Assembly: GCA_949293555.1 (NCBI GenBank)
Contig: CASFDV010000003.1
Span: forward strand, 282,348-346,347
From: an uncultured Bacillota bacterium
Lineage (GTDB): Bacteria; Bacillota_I; Bacilli_A; RFN20; CAG-826
Direction of reading: 5' to 3'
DNA: 64,000 nt
Part shown: piece after piece, positions 18,141-26,422 of the stretch
Position numbering within the stretch: the stretch's first letter is position 1
How the letters are laid out: each line of letters opens with the position of its first letter
Position numbers and translations under genes: made by a program
The notes under the pieces: model-generated
Database searches by the model: none
Told to the model about the DNA's origin: nothing
Seen by the model: only the letters and a program-made list of their open reading frames with translations

Positions 18141-18176
18141 AGAAAAAAAGGCGGCAAGGGAGCCCTCGACCGCCTA
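18141..18176 (-). terminator. Intrinsic terminator after yceD
   Basis: GGCGG (minus strand) and its complement enclose a second small stem (AGGG/CCCT) and are followed by seven T residues. It ends the pheS-pheT-yceD transcript just upstream of the mraZ promoter. Confidence 0.8.
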
Positions 18177-18198
18177 TTAGTAGTTTTCTTGTAGTTAT

Positions 18199-18642
18199 TT
18201 AGTTATTCACGGAATCCTCGTCCGTCTTGCTTCCATCGAGCATTTCGGAGCGAACGACCCGGAGGGGCAGCTCGGAGCGGATCGCAAGGGCCGCCACCAG
18301 GGAAAGATCGAGCTCCTTCCCCGGGAGGATGTAGGCGAGGGAGTCCTCCTCCCCCACGAGCTCCTCCTCGAGGGCGGGGTCCTCCTCGTCGAAGACGTAG
18401 ACCGGCTCCTCGAGGAAGGCGTGCCAGCGGAAGGGCTCGAGGTCCTCCCCGTCCTCGAGCGTGAGCTCGGCCTCGGCCCGGAGGAAGAGGCGGATGGCCT
18501 TGGGGGCGAGGCGCTCCATCTCCCCCTTGTAGCGAAGCCCTTCCATCCCGAGGAGAGGGGCGCGCGGGAGGAAGCCCTCCGGGAGCCCGTCCCCTTCGAA
18601 AGGGGTCGGGGCGAAGGGCACCTGGGACTTGAGGATCCTCAC
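18199..18642 (-). CDS. yceD: YceD/DUF177-like protein
   Basis: The 147-aa acidic protein resembles the DUF177 (YceD/YlbN) family, which is linked to accumulation of large-subunit rRNA. The weakly conserved layout is visible: an N-terminal segment, a central EAELTLEDGEDLEPF strand region and a late PGKELDLSLVAALAIRSELPLRVV helix. The start is GTG at 18640-18642 and overlaps the pheT stop (GTGA), so it is translationally coupled to pheT. In most Firmicutes this gene precedes rpmF; here no rpmF follows and a terminator comes next. The family call is tentative. Confidence 0.5.
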   Translation of the reverse strand: MRILKSQVPFAPTPFEGDGLPEGFLPRAPLLGMEGLRYKGEMERLAPKAIRLFLRAEAELTLEDGEDLEPFRWHAFLEEPVYVFDEEDPALEEELVGEEDSLAYILPGKELDLSLVAALAIRSELPLRVVRSEMLDGSKTDEDSVNN

Positions 18643-21017
18643 GCGCGGACCTCCGCGCCGAGCTTCTCCTCGAGGGCCTTCCGCGCCTTCCCGACGGCTT
18701 CCTGGATCTCCTCCTCGCCGAGGGTCTTCCCCTCGTCCTGGAGGAAGAGGGCGATCGCTAGGGACTTCTTCCCCGCGGGAATCCCTTCCCCGCGGTACTC
18801 GTCGAAGGGAAGGACGTCCTTGATGAGGCGGGAGGCGCGGGAGGCGCATTCCTTCACCTCGCGGAAGGGGATCCCTTCCCCGAGGAGGAGGGCGAGGTCC
18901 CTCCTGGTCCCCGGGAAGCGCGGGGGGACCTTGGCCTTGCTCCCCTCGCCCGGAAGGGAGAGGAGGAGCGCGAGGTCGATCTCCATGAGCGAGCCCGAGC
19001 GGAGCCCCCTCCTCTTGAGCTCGCTGGGGTGGAGCTCGCCGAGGACGGCGAGCGGCTTGTTCCCGACGAGGGCCAGCGCGCTCCGGCCGGGATGGAACTC
19101 GTCCCGCTCCGTCCTGAGGGACTCGAAGCGGACCCTGCCCCCCTTGATCCCGAGGAACTGGAGGATGTCCTCGAGGATTCCCTTGAGGTCGAAGTACCCG
19201 TAGGGCGCCTTCTCCATGAGCGAACGGGTCTTCCTCTCCCCCATGAGGGCGATGGCGAGCCTCTCGCCCTGCTTCCCCTTGGCGAACGCCTCGCCGATCT
19301 CGAAGAAGGCGAGGTCGCTCACCTGGCGGGCCTGGTTATGGGCCATCGCCTCGATGAGGGAGGGAAGGAGGCTCTTCCGGTAGGAGAGGCGGTCCTCGGT
19401 GAGGGGGTTCCTGACCCGGAGGGACTCCCCTTCCAGGAGATAGGGATAGCTTCCTTCCTCTTCCTTCGGGAGGAGGGAGTAGGTGAGGGCTTCCGAAAGC
19501 CCCTTGTGGCGGAGGAGCCGCCGGAGGGCCCTCTTCCTTTCCTGGCGCGGGGTAAGCCCTCCCTCGGGAGGAAGGGAAGGGAGGCGCGCGGGCACCTTCC
19601 CGTAGCCAAGGAGGCGGATGACTTCCTCGGAGATGTCCGCTTCCCCGAGGACGTCGATCCGGCGGAGGGGCACCTCGACGAGGAGGGCGTCCCCGTCCTT
19701 CTCGACGTGGAAGCTCTCGCTTTCGAGGGCGGACAGAACCTCGTCCTCGTCCAGGCTCGTCCCGAGCCTCCGATTGATCGCAAGGAGGCTCGTCCTGATC
19801 TTCCTGGGGGCAGGGGCGCTCCCTCCATATAGGGCGATCCCCGAGAGGGAGTCGGGCTCGGAAAGCTCCTTCACGAGGGCAAGCGCGTAGGCAAGCGCCT
19901 CCTCCTGGAGGGGGGCGATGCCTTTAGCGAAGCGCTGGCTGCTCTCGCTCTGGAGGCCGAGCCTCGTGGAGGTCCTCCTGACGCTCGCCCCGTCGAAGAG
20001 GGCGCTTTCGACGAGGATGTTCCTCGTGCCCTCGTCCACCGCGCACTCCATCGAGGTCATCACGCCCCCGAGGCACATCGTCCGTCCCTTCGAGGCGATG
20101 GAGATGTCCCCTTTCTTCAGGAGGTACTTCTTCCCGTCCATGGCCTCCCACTCGCCCTCGATGTCGTCCCGGGCCTCGAGCCTTGCTTCCGGAAGCTTGT
20201 CGAGGTCGTACATGTTGAAGGGCTGGCCGGTGAGGAGCATCGCGTAGTTGCCGATGTCGACGATGTTGTTGATGGGGCGGACCCCGGAGGCGATGAGGCG
20301 GAGGCGGAGCCACCGGGGCGAGGGATGGATCTTGACCCCCCGGGCCTCGGCGAGGGCGAAGCGCGGGCACTTCCCCGTGAGGGAGGAGGGAAGGACGGAA
20401 GGCGCCTTCCCTTCGATCCTGGGCGCCTCGGGGAGCCGGGGCTCCCGGTGGAGGAGGGTCGCCGTCTCCTGGGCGACCTGGAGCATCGCGTTCATGTCGC
20501 TCCGGTTGGCGAGGAGCTTGAGCTCGAGGACGACGTCGTCGAGCCCGAGCCAGGAAAGGGGCTCTTCCCCGACCGGGGCCTCCTCCGGAAGCTCCTCGAT
20601 CCCCGCGCACTGGCGTTCCGAAAGGAACTTCCGGTCCATCCCGAGCTCGAGGAGGGAGCAGCACATGCCCTCGCTCTCGACGCCGCGGATCTTGCTCTTC
20701 TTGATCGTGATGCCGGGAAGAAGAGCCCCTTCCGTCGCGACGATGACCTTGAGGCCCTCCCGCGCGTTGGGGGCGCCGCAGACGATCTGGCGGACCCCCC
20801 TCTCCTTCCCCTCGTCCACCTGGAGGACGTGGAGGTGGTCGCTATCGGGATGGGGAAGACAGGAAAGGACCTTCCCGATCACGAGGCCCGTCCCCGAGGC
20901 GAGGGGGCGGATCTCCTCCACCTCGACCCCGGCGAGGGTCATCTTCTCGGCGAGCTCCTCCGGGGAGACCCCCGTCAGGTCGACGTACTCCCCGAGCCAC
21001 TTGTAGGAAACCTTCAT
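18639..21017 (-). CDS. pheT: Phenylalanyl-tRNA synthetase beta subunit
   Basis: PheT (792 aa) is the structural and editing subunit of the alpha2-beta2 enzyme. The N-terminal tRNA-binding (EMAP-like) domain is present (GLVIGKVLSCLPHPDSDHLHV, read in part). The B3/B4 editing module (NRSDMNAML, PINNIVDIGNYAML) and B5 domain (EEVIRLLGYGKVPARLP) follow. The C-terminal ferredoxin-like anticodon-binding domain (PRFPGTRRDLALLL) closes the protein. It starts 3 nt after pheS and overlaps yceD downstream. Confidence 0.96.
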   Translation of the reverse strand: MKVSYKWLGEYVDLTGVSPEELAEKMTLAGVEVEEIRPLASGTGLVIGKVLSCLPHPDSDHLHVLQVDEGKERGVRQIVCGAPNAREGLKVIVATEGALLPGITIKKSKIRGVESEGMCCSLLELGMDRKFLSERQCAGIEELPEEAPVGEEPLSWLGLDDVVLELKLLANRSDMNAMLQVAQETATLLHREPRLPEAPRIEGKAPSVLPSSLTGKCPRFALAEARGVKIHPSPRWLRLRLIASGVRPINNIVDIGNYAMLLTGQPFNMYDLDKLPEARLEARDDIEGEWEAMDGKKYLLKKGDISIASKGRTMCLGGVMTSMECAVDEGTRNILVESALFDGASVRRTSTRLGLQSESSQRFAKGIAPLQEEALAYALALVKELSEPDSLSGIALYGGSAPAPRKIRTSLLAINRRLGTSLDEDEVLSALESESFHVEKDGDALLVEVPLRRIDVLGEADISEEVIRLLGYGKVPARLPSLPPEGGLTPRQERKRALRRLLRHKGLSEALTYSLLPKEEEGSYPYLLEGESLRVRNPLTEDRLSYRKSLLPSLIEAMAHNQARQVSDLAFFEIGEAFAKGKQGERLAIALMGERKTRSLMEKAPYGYFDLKGILEDILQFLGIKGGRVRFESLRTERDEFHPGRSALALVGNKPLAVLGELHPSELKRRGLRSGSLMEIDLALLLSLPGEGSKAKVPPRFPGTRRDLALLLGEGIPFREVKECASRASRLIKDVLPFDEYRGEGIPAGKKSLAIALFLQDEGKTLGEEEIQEAVGKARKALEEKLGAEVRA

Positions 21018-21020
21018 CCT

Positions 21021-22067
21021 CTATTCCTCCTCATGGAAGCCCGCGAGGAAGCGGGCGTCGTCCTGGTAGAAGCGCCGGATGTCGTCGATGCCGTAGCGGA
21101 GCATCGCCACGCGCTCGATGCCGACCCCGAAGGCGAAGCCCTGGTAGCGCTCCGGGTCGTAGCCGCCCTTCCTCAATACGTCGGGATGGACCTCCCCGGC
21201 CCCGAGGATCTCGATCCAGCCCGTCCCCTTGCACATGGGGCAGCCCTTCCCCTCGCAGCGCGCGCAGCTCACGTCGACCTCGACGGAAGGCTCGGTGAAG
21301 GGGAAGTAGGAGCTCCGGAGGCGGATCTCGCGCTTCTCCCCGAACATCTTCTTGGCGAAGAGGGCGAGGGTGCCCTTGAGGTCGGCCATCGAGACCCCTT
21401 CCCCAACGAGGAGCCCCTCGACCTGGCCGAACTGGTGGCTGTGGGTCATGTCGTCGTCGTCCCGGCGGTAGCACTTCCCCGGCGAGATGATGGCGAGCGG
21501 CCCCTTCTCCTCGTTCTCCTCGAGGACGTGCGCCTGGGAGGCGGAGGTCTGGGTGCGGAGGAGCCCCTCCCCCTCGAGGTAGAAGGTGTCCTGCATGTCG
21601 CGGGCGGGGTGGTCCTCGGGCATGTTGAGGAGTTCGAAGTTATAGCGCTCCGTCTCCACGTCATGCCCTTCCTCGACCCGGTAGCCCATCTCGGTGAAGA
21701 TCGAGACGATCTCGTCCTCGATGAGGCGGAAGGGGTTGATCGCGCCGATCCCGTCCCTCCTTCCGGGAAGGGTGACGTCCACCCTTTCCTGCTCAAGCCT
21801 CTCGGCGAGCTCTTCCTCGCGGAGCGCCCTTTCCTTCTCCTGGAAGAGGGACTCGAGGGACCTCCTCGCCTCGTTGAGGAAGGCCCCGAGGCGCCCCCTC
21901 TCCTCGGGGGAAGCCTCGCGGAGCCTTCCCATCAGGGCGCTCAGGGGCGCCTTCTTGCTCAGGTGGCGGTTCCGCCACTCCTGGAGGGAAGGAAGGGAAT
22001 GGACTTCCTCTAGTTCCTTCCCGGCCTCTTCCCGGAGGCGCCCTGCCTCCTGGATCGCTTCTTCCAT
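21021..22067 (-). CDS. pheS: Phenylalanyl-tRNA synthetase alpha subunit
   Basis: The catalytic subunit, 348 aa. It has an N-terminal coiled coil that binds tRNA-Phe (SLPSLQEWRNRHLSKKAPLS, read in part), then the class II core. Motif 2 appears as GKCYRRDDDDMTHSHQFGQVEGL and motif 3 as FAFGVGIERVAMLRYGIDDIR (both read in part). I start at ATG 22065-22067, with AAGGAGG 8 nt upstream; a longer reading would run into the T-box terminator. It heads pheS-pheT-yceD. Confidence 0.95.
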   Translation of the reverse strand: MEEAIQEAGRLREEAGKELEEVHSLPSLQEWRNRHLSKKAPLSALMGRLREASPEERGRLGAFLNEARRSLESLFQEKERALREEELAERLEQERVDVTLPGRRDGIGAINPFRLIEDEIVSIFTEMGYRVEEGHDVETERYNFELLNMPEDHPARDMQDTFYLEGEGLLRTQTSASQAHVLEENEEKGPLAIISPGKCYRRDDDDMTHSHQFGQVEGLLVGEGVSMADLKGTLALFAKKMFGEKREIRLRSSYFPFTEPSVEVDVSCARCEGKGCPMCKGTGWIEILGAGEVHPDVLRKGGYDPERYQGFAFGVGIERVAMLRYGIDDIRRFYQDDARFLAGFHEEE

Positions 22068-22082
22068 CCGGAATACCTCCTT

Positions 22083-22290
22083 CTTGAAACAAAAGGGACG
22101 GCCGGGAACGGGCAATCGCCCGCGGTGCCATCCCGCTTCGGGCACGGCGTGCCCGCTCTTTCGCCCCTAACCCCGGGCGGGGGCGGGTCTCCCCGCGTCC
22201 TCCCGGGGCGAATTCGCCGGAGCCATCCCAGGGCGGTCTCTCTCCTCGCCCCTCCCACGTGGGAAGTTCCTGCCGGCTACTATTCCCGAT
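22083..22290 (-). promoter_or_regulatory. T-box leader of pheST
   Basis: The minus strand carries the T-box core GGATGGCACCGCGGGC (about 22117-22132). A short CGGGC/GCCCG hairpin and CCGTCCC followed by TTTTGTTT come next, a plausible terminator. Stem-rich sequence extends back to about 22290. Uncharged tRNA-Phe should relieve termination. A TTC inside GAATTC near 22210-22215 is one candidate Phe specifier, but I cannot fold the region to confirm it. Confidence 0.75.
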
Positions 22291-22483
22291 CAACGGACTG
22301 GGGAATTATGCGCGGGCGCACGGGAAAGGGCTAGCCCCGGCTTTGGAAAGCGTCCGGCGACGCCGAGGCTTGGGAAAGATGGGTGGAAAGCGTCTCGGAA
22401 CAGAAGGGCAGGTTAGCGGCAGCGGGGCCTATAAGGGGGGTAGAGGGGGACGAAGAGATGCTTGGTTTTGAGGATGAGGAAGA

Positions 22484-22807
22484 ATGATTCTGTTCTATCC
22501 AAGGCGGAAACGTCATTTCAGGGGGCATGCGACGAGGAACGGCTCCCATCCTTGCTATATCGTGGGAGAAACATCTTCCACATATCTGTATTTCGGACTG
22601 ACTCACGCCAGAAAAAAGGGGAAGGGACACGCGAACTATCGTCTTTCCGTCAACCCAAAGAAAGGCGACCCCAGCACCGCATACCTTCGGAAGGCGCTTT
22701 GCGAAGATGAAAAAAGGCGGTTCACCCTGATGCCTTACGCGAATTACGAAATCGCAGATGAAGATGATGATTACGTAGATGGCTTGCTAAAGAAAAGGAA
22801 GAAATAA
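22484..22807 (+). CDS. Small basic protein of unknown family (intact copy)
   Basis: The 107-aa basic protein starts MILFYPRRKRHFRGHATRNG, has a hydrophobic centre TSSTYLYFGLTHARKKGKGH and ends with an acidic patch (EIADEDDDYVDG) plus LLKKRKK. I do not recognise the family. A clear paralogue with a frameshift lies at 50767-51102. They share RHFRGH-T-NG-HP, YLY-GLTH, NP-(K/A)GD-S-AY-RK and the (D/E)YVD ending. Both are followed by the same structured 60-bp repeat beginning at their stop codon. A TATAAG box lies about 50 nt upstream. A 9-codon reading frame (from about 22457) ends in TGA overlapping this ATG and could be a coupled leader peptide. Confidence 0.6.
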   Translation: MILFYPRRKRHFRGHATRNGSHPCYIVGETSSTYLYFGLTHARKKGKGHANYRLSVNPKKGDPSTAYLRKALCEDEKRRFTLMPYANYEIADEDDDYVDGLLKKRKK

Positions 22808-22862
22808 AAAAACTTCCCGGCACGTACAACTCCATCGCTGGCGACGCACCCATCGGGGGAAG
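22803..22862 (+). repeat. Structured repeat, copy A
   Basis: It begins AATAAAA at the stop codon of the small basic gene. It contains the core CGTACAACTCC and GGCGACGCACCCATCG, and is closed by CTTCCC (22813-22818) pairing with GGGAAG (22857-22862). Copies B (51098-51159) and C (32127-32190) share the core but have different, still complementary, closing stems. Confidence 0.6.
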
Positions 22863-23355
22863 CTACCATACTTAACCAGATTACCTCGGCAAGGTCAACT
22901 GATCGATGCATGCCCCGTCAGGCGACAAAGTCATCGCGATGCCTCGCCGCCTCAAAAAGCTCCGCCCGAGCCCGAAGTATCATGCCCCTGCGTTCCCCTG
23001 CCTCGGAAAGGAGGCCGGAATGAAGAAGACGAAAGGTGAAGGCAAAGGACGTAACTCCCGTCGAGGCTTGCCCAAGCGTCCAGGAGCCAAGCGGAGCTGA
23101 GAATCACCTTTCGCAGCTCCCCACGGGCCAAGGCGATAAAATGCCCCTCCTCGAAAGACAAAGCCCGCCTTGGTCAAGGGGCGTTCGAAAGGCCTTGAAG
23201 AACAAGAGATGCAATGCGGACGCCGTAGGTCCCCGCTTCGGCAAGGCCAGCATCAGACGTGCTGGCAGCCGTATCTTGGGGCTTTCCGCAAGTCCGCTGG
23301 AGCTCTTCCCCAACGGAACGACAGGAAAGAACGTTCCGCGGGAAGCGGCGCCTAG
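22863..23355. other. Intergenic region without a confident gene
   Basis: I see no protein family, RNA gene or repeat here apart from a 26-codon ORF described separately. Codon bias and composition differ from neighbouring genes, and short stretches look like decayed coding sequence. It separates the small basic gene from convergent trmH. Confidence 0.4.
23020..23100 (+). CDS. Possible 26-aa very basic peptide
   Basis: ATG 23020 is preceded by AAGGAGG at 5-nt spacing, one of the strongest ribosome sites in the window. It opens a 26-residue frame, almost entirely Lys/Arg/Gly/Ser (MKKTKGEGKGRN and then SRRGLPKRPGAKRS). There is no homologue I recognise. It could be a chance frame in a decayed region. 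Confidence 0.25.
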   Translation: MKKTKGEGKGRNSRRGLPKRPGAKRS

Positions 23356-24084
23356 CTACCCCTTCCTCGGGCGGAGGGCGTGCATGAGGATCCCTCCCGC
23401 CACGGCGACGTTGAGGGAGTCGATCCCCTCGATGGGGATCCGGAGGAGGAGCGAGGCGTGGGAAAGCGCCTCCTCGCTCACCCCCTGGCCCTCGCTTCCA
23501 AGGACGAGGGCGAGCTTCCCCTCCTCAGGGAAAGAGAGGTCCTCCCTCTCAACGCCTTGTAGAGAAGTGGTAATTATCTGGTAGTTGCTTCTCTCTAAAA
23601 GAGAGAAGAAATCATCCTTTCCTTCAATTGGCTCAATCACATTCAACGCGAAGATGGCCCCCTGGGAGGCCTGGAGGGCCTTCCTCCCGTAGGGGCGGGC
23701 GGAGCCCTTGAGGAAGACGACGTCATGGAAGGAGAAGGCGAGCGCGGTCCTGAGGAGGGTGCCCGCGTTCCCCGGGTCCTGCACCCCGTCGAGGACGAGG
23801 AGGCGAGATGAGGAAAGGGGCTTCCTCTCCCCCTTATGGCAGAGGGCGATCACCCCCTCGGGGGTCTTCTGGTCCGCCAGGGAGCGGAAAGCCTTTTCCG
23901 AAAGGATCACGTTCCGGACGGGGGAAGGATAGGGGGAAAGGGAAAGGATGGCCTCCGCCTTCTGGTACCGGATCGCCTCTTCCGCCATATGGCGGCCTTC
24001 CGCGAGGAAGAGCTCTCCCTTCCCGTCGGCCTCCTTCCGGAGGGACATGAGCCAGGGGTTATGGGGGCTATCGATCCGTTCCAT
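23356..24084 (-). CDS. TrmH/SpoU-family RNA 2'-O-methyltransferase
   Basis: The 242-aa SPOUT methyltransferase carries the three SpoU motifs. Motif 1 is LDGVQDPGNAGTLLRTA, motif 2 LVLGSEGQGVSEE and motif 3 IPIEGIDSLNVAVAGGILMHAL. An N-terminal substrate-binding domain begins ERIDSPHNPWLMSLRK. Target is probably rRNA (the group usually annotated RlmB or YsgA), but the exact nucleotide cannot be told. AAGGAGG lies 6 nt before the ATG. It overlaps the 3' end of the ygjP-like gene by 17 bp, so the two form an operon. A 35-bp stretch at 23570-23640 is AT-richer than the rest. Confidence 0.9.
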   Translation of the reverse strand: MERIDSPHNPWLMSLRKEADGKGELFLAEGRHMAEEAIRYQKAEAILSLSPYPSPVRNVILSEKAFRSLADQKTPEGVIALCHKGERKPLSSSRLLVLDGVQDPGNAGTLLRTALAFSFHDVVFLKGSARPYGRKALQASQGAIFALNVIEPIEGKDDFFSLLERSNYQIITTSLQGVEREDLSFPEEGKLALVLGSEGQGVSEEALSHASLLLRIPIEGIDSLNVAVAGGILMHALRPRKG

Positions 24085-24730
24085 CCTCGTCCTCCTTGAG
24101 GCAATCGCGCTTCAATAGCCTCCGCCGGCACTCCCAGTAGTCGGGGAAATGCACAAGGAGCTTCTTGTAGAAGAGGGGCCCGTGGTCCCTCCGGAAGTCG
24201 TGGGCGAGCTCGTGGGCGACGACGGAGTCGATCACGTGCTCCGGGTAATGGACGAGGGAAAGGGCGAAGGAAAGGGAGCCGTCCCGCGCGTTGTTGCTCC
24301 CGAACTGGCTCCGGTAGGGGCCGATCTTGATGGCCCGCTCCCCCTTCGTCCCCATCTTCCCCGCCCAGAGGGGCACCGCCTGGGAAAGGTACTCCCGGAG
24401 CCTCCGCTCCAAATAGCGTTCCTTGGAGCCATCCGCCATGAGGCTGAGCCCCGGGACCTTCTCCCTCTTCCCGAAAAGAAGGAGGGTGTCCCCGGTCTCG
24501 CGCTTCCTCTTCCACGTTTCCTCGGGGTACCTCCCCTTGTAGCGCGCCATGAGCCTCTCCAGCGCAGGATGCCAGAGGGACTCCGGGAGCCCTTTGGGGA
24601 AGCGGAAGAGGAAAAGCCCCCGCGTCTCGTCGTAGCGGAGCGAGTACGTCCTCCCGCCTTTCTTCGGGGAAAGAAGGATCCGTTCCCCGGTGGGGAGGGA
24701 GAAGGAAGGGGAGGGCTGGGAAAGTTCCAT
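24068..24730 (-). CDS. YgjP/DUF45-like metallopeptidase
   Basis: The 220-aa protein belongs to the SprT/YgjP (DUF45) zinc-peptidase-like group. The zinc motif is VVAHELAHDFRRDHGPLFYKK, with two His in HELAH and a third in DHG. The substrate is unknown for the family. I start at ATG 24728-24730, because a perfect TATAAT lies 7 nt upstream and there is no ribosome site; the longer reading would extend over the promoter. It is the first gene of the ygjP-trmH pair and is divergent from the lipoprotein gene at 24799. Confidence 0.85.
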   Translation of the reverse strand: MELSQPSPSFSLPTGERILLSPKKGGRTYSLRYDETRGLFLFRFPKGLPESLWHPALERLMARYKGRYPEETWKRKRETGDTLLLFGKREKVPGLSLMADGSKERYLERRLREYLSQAVPLWAGKMGTKGERAIKIGPYRSQFGSNNARDGSLSFALSLVHYPEHVIDSVVAHELAHDFRRDHGPLFYKKLLVHFPDYWECRRRLLKRDCLKEDEDGTDR

Positions 24731-24798
24731 CTCTAGGATTATAGGTGGGGAGCGAAGAAAAATGCCCCGAAAGAACGTTCCTCCCATACAATCTTCTT
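24731..24798. promoter_or_regulatory. Divergent leaderless promoters (ygjP-like / lipoprotein)
   Basis: A minus-strand TATAAT (24738-24743) lies 7 nt before the ygjP-like ATG. A plus-strand TACAAT (24787-24792) lies 6 nt before the lipoprotein ATG. Neither gene has a Shine-Dalgarno. Confidence 0.6.
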
Positions 24799-25344
24799 AT
24801 GAAAGCGAAACTTACGGGAAGAACCGCCCTCCTCCTCCTTTCCTTCCTCCCCTTGTCCTCCCTTCTCCTTCCTTCGTGCGCATGGTCCACGGACGTCTAC
24901 CGCATCATCGCCTGCCCCCTCACCCAAGGGAACCTCGTCTTCGAGGGCGAGGCCTCCCTATATCCCCTTGAGGAAGGGGAGGCATGGGGCCTCGAGCTCT
25001 CCCCTAGGAAATACTACGGGCTCAAGGTCGAAAGCCGCCTCTGCGGGGACAAGGACCCCCAAGGCGTCCTCGATCGCTCCTTCGCCCTTGACAAGGTCGT
25101 CCGGGTCCATCCCGGCAACGTCTTCGAGGTCGAATGGGACGCCCCGGCGATCGGCCAGGGGGTCCTTGCCTTCGACGTATTCGGGGTGGAGGGGACCTTC
25201 GGGATCGGGGGCTTCGACGAGGAGGGCGAGCTGGACTTCCATTACGGAACGATCTTCGTCCAGGACCGCGCCGCGGAAGCTTTCAAAAGCAAGGTCCTCG
25301 AGATGGACCCGACCATGGACTGGGACGCGGTGCCCGACCTTTGA
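24799..25344 (+). CDS. Lipoprotein of unknown function
   Basis: The 181-aa protein has a classic lipoprotein signal (basic start MKAKLTGR, hydrophobic run, lipobox LLPSC with Cys at residue 27). It is therefore exported and lipid-anchored after LspA cleavage. The mature part is acidic with predicted beta-rich segments (NLVFEGEASLYPLEEGEAWG, VFEVEWDAPAIGQGVLAFDV, both read in part). I recognise no family. It stands alone between divergent ygjP and tudS, and its mRNA is probably leaderless. Confidence 0.7.
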   Translation: MKAKLTGRTALLLLSFLPLSSLLLPSCAWSTDVYRIIACPLTQGNLVFEGEASLYPLEEGEAWGLELSPRKYYGLKVESRLCGDKDPQGVLDRSFALDKVVRVHPGNVFEVEWDAPAIGQGVLAFDVFGVEGTFGIGGFDEEGELDFHYGTIFVQDRAAEAFKSKVLEMDPTMDWDAVPDL

Positions 25345-25398
25345 GGGCTTTCTTCCCCAAGGAAGCCCTTTCGGGTGGAGGATGCCCTCCCTTTGTCC

Positions 25399-25404
25399 TA
25401 AAAT
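25399..25404 (+). promoter_or_regulatory. Leaderless -10 box of tudS-like gene
   Basis: TAAAAT ends 7 nt before ATG 25412, with no Shine-Dalgarno between. Confidence 0.55.
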
Positions 25405-25411
25405 CCCCGCG

Positions 25412-26422
25412 ATGGACAAGATTCTCGTAAGCGCCTGCCTCCTGGGCGACCGCTGCCGCTACGACGGGGAGGGAGGGGACCTCCCCATCCTCCGGAAGCT
25501 TCAGAAGAAGTACGACCTCGTGCCCTTCTGCCCCGAGGTGGAGGCGGGGCTCCCCGTGCCCCGCTCCCCCGCGGAGATCCTCCGGGGGAAGGTGGTGAGC
25601 AAGGAGGGGAAGGACCTCACCAAGGAATACGACATGGCCGCGGAGAAGGCGGTCCGCCTTTGCCGCCTCCTCGGGATCCGCATTGCGATCCTCAAGGAAA
25701 GCTCCCCCGCCTGCGGGCCCCGCAAGATCCACGACGGCACCTTCATGGGGGGCAAGGTCCCCGGGATGGGGGTGACCGCCCGCGCGCTCGTCCAGTCCGG
25801 GGTGAAGGTCTACTCCGACGAGGACGCGCTCGGCTTCCTCCTCGAGGAAAGGAAGGACTCCTTCCTCCGCGGGAAGGAGGAAAGGAAGGGGGGCGCTCCC
25901 TCCTACGGGAAGAGGAGGAAGGAGGAGGAAGGGGCGCTCTTCCGCCTCTCCCCCGGGAAGGACGGGGACGGGAAGCCCCGGGGAGCGAGGAAGGGGAAGC
26001 CCTTCCGGAAGAAGGAAGGGGAAGCAGCATCCGAAGGACGCCCCTTCCATGGGAAGAAGGAATACCGGGGCAAGGACTTCCATGGGAAGAGGCCTTCCTA
26101 CGGGAAGAAGGCCCCCTTCGCCCGGAAGGATGGGGAAGGCCCTGCAAGAGAAAAGGAAGAAAGGCCTTCCCACGGGAAGAAGGACTTCCATGGGAAGCGC
26201 CCGTCCTTCGGGAAGAAGCCTTCCTACGGGAAGAAGCCCTTCCACGGGGATCGCCCCCAAAGGGAAGGGGCGATGCGCCCGGAAGGAAGGAAGCCCCATG
26301 GAAAGAAGGACTTCCATGGGAAGAAGCCTTCCTATGGGAAGAAGGATTTCCATGGGAAGGGAGGCTTCCAGGGCAAGAAAGGCCGCGCCTTCCAGGGGAA
26401 GCCCCGGAAGAAGGAAGGATGA
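25412..26422 (+). CDS. TudS/DUF523-like Fe-S protein with repetitive basic C-terminal tail
   Basis: Residues 1-145 are a complete DUF523 (YbbK/TudS) domain with the three cysteines known to hold the [4Fe-4S] cluster of 2-thiouracil desulfidase (SACLLG, PFCPEV, SSPACGPRK). DUF523 proteins are normally about 150 aa. This one continues for about 190 residues of low-complexity Lys/Gly/His/Arg/Phe sequence built from motifs such as DFHGKRPSYGKK, SHGKKDFHGKR and SFGKKPSYGKKPF. The tail resembles disordered nucleic-acid-binding tails, so association with RNA is a reasonable inference. The frame is kept open across the repeats and a coupled gene follows (ATGA overlap), which argues against random extension. 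Its mRNA appears leaderless. Confidence 0.8.
   Translation: MDKILVSACLLGDRCRYDGEGGDLPILRKLQKKYDLVPFCPEVEAGLPVPRSPAEILRGKVVSKEGKDLTKEYDMAAEKAVRLCRLLGIRIAILKESSPACGPRKIHDGTFMGGKVPGMGVTARALVQSGVKVYSDEDALGFLLEERKDSFLRGKEERKGGAPSYGKRRKEEEGALFRLSPGKDGDGKPRGARKGKPFRKKEGEAASEGRPFHGKKEYRGKDFHGKRPSYGKKAPFARKDGEGPAREKEERPSHGKKDFHGKRPSFGKKPSYGKKPFHGDRPQREGAMRPEGRKPHGKKDFHGKKPSYGKKDFHGKGGFQGKKGRAFQGKPRKKEG

Noticed and set aside
16369..18207. Similar AGTAGTTTTCT...GTTAT stretches at 16380 and 18180 as a regulatory repeat
   Set aside because: Both are short AT-rich patches near terminators, and similarity falls off quickly. Related strings inside coding regions (AACTACCAG at NYQ codons) suggest coincidence.
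22803..22862. Integron attC site or simple rho-independent terminator
   Set aside because: No GTTRRRY-type core or integrase is present. The T run precedes the stem on this strand, so a standard terminator does not explain the conserved interior.
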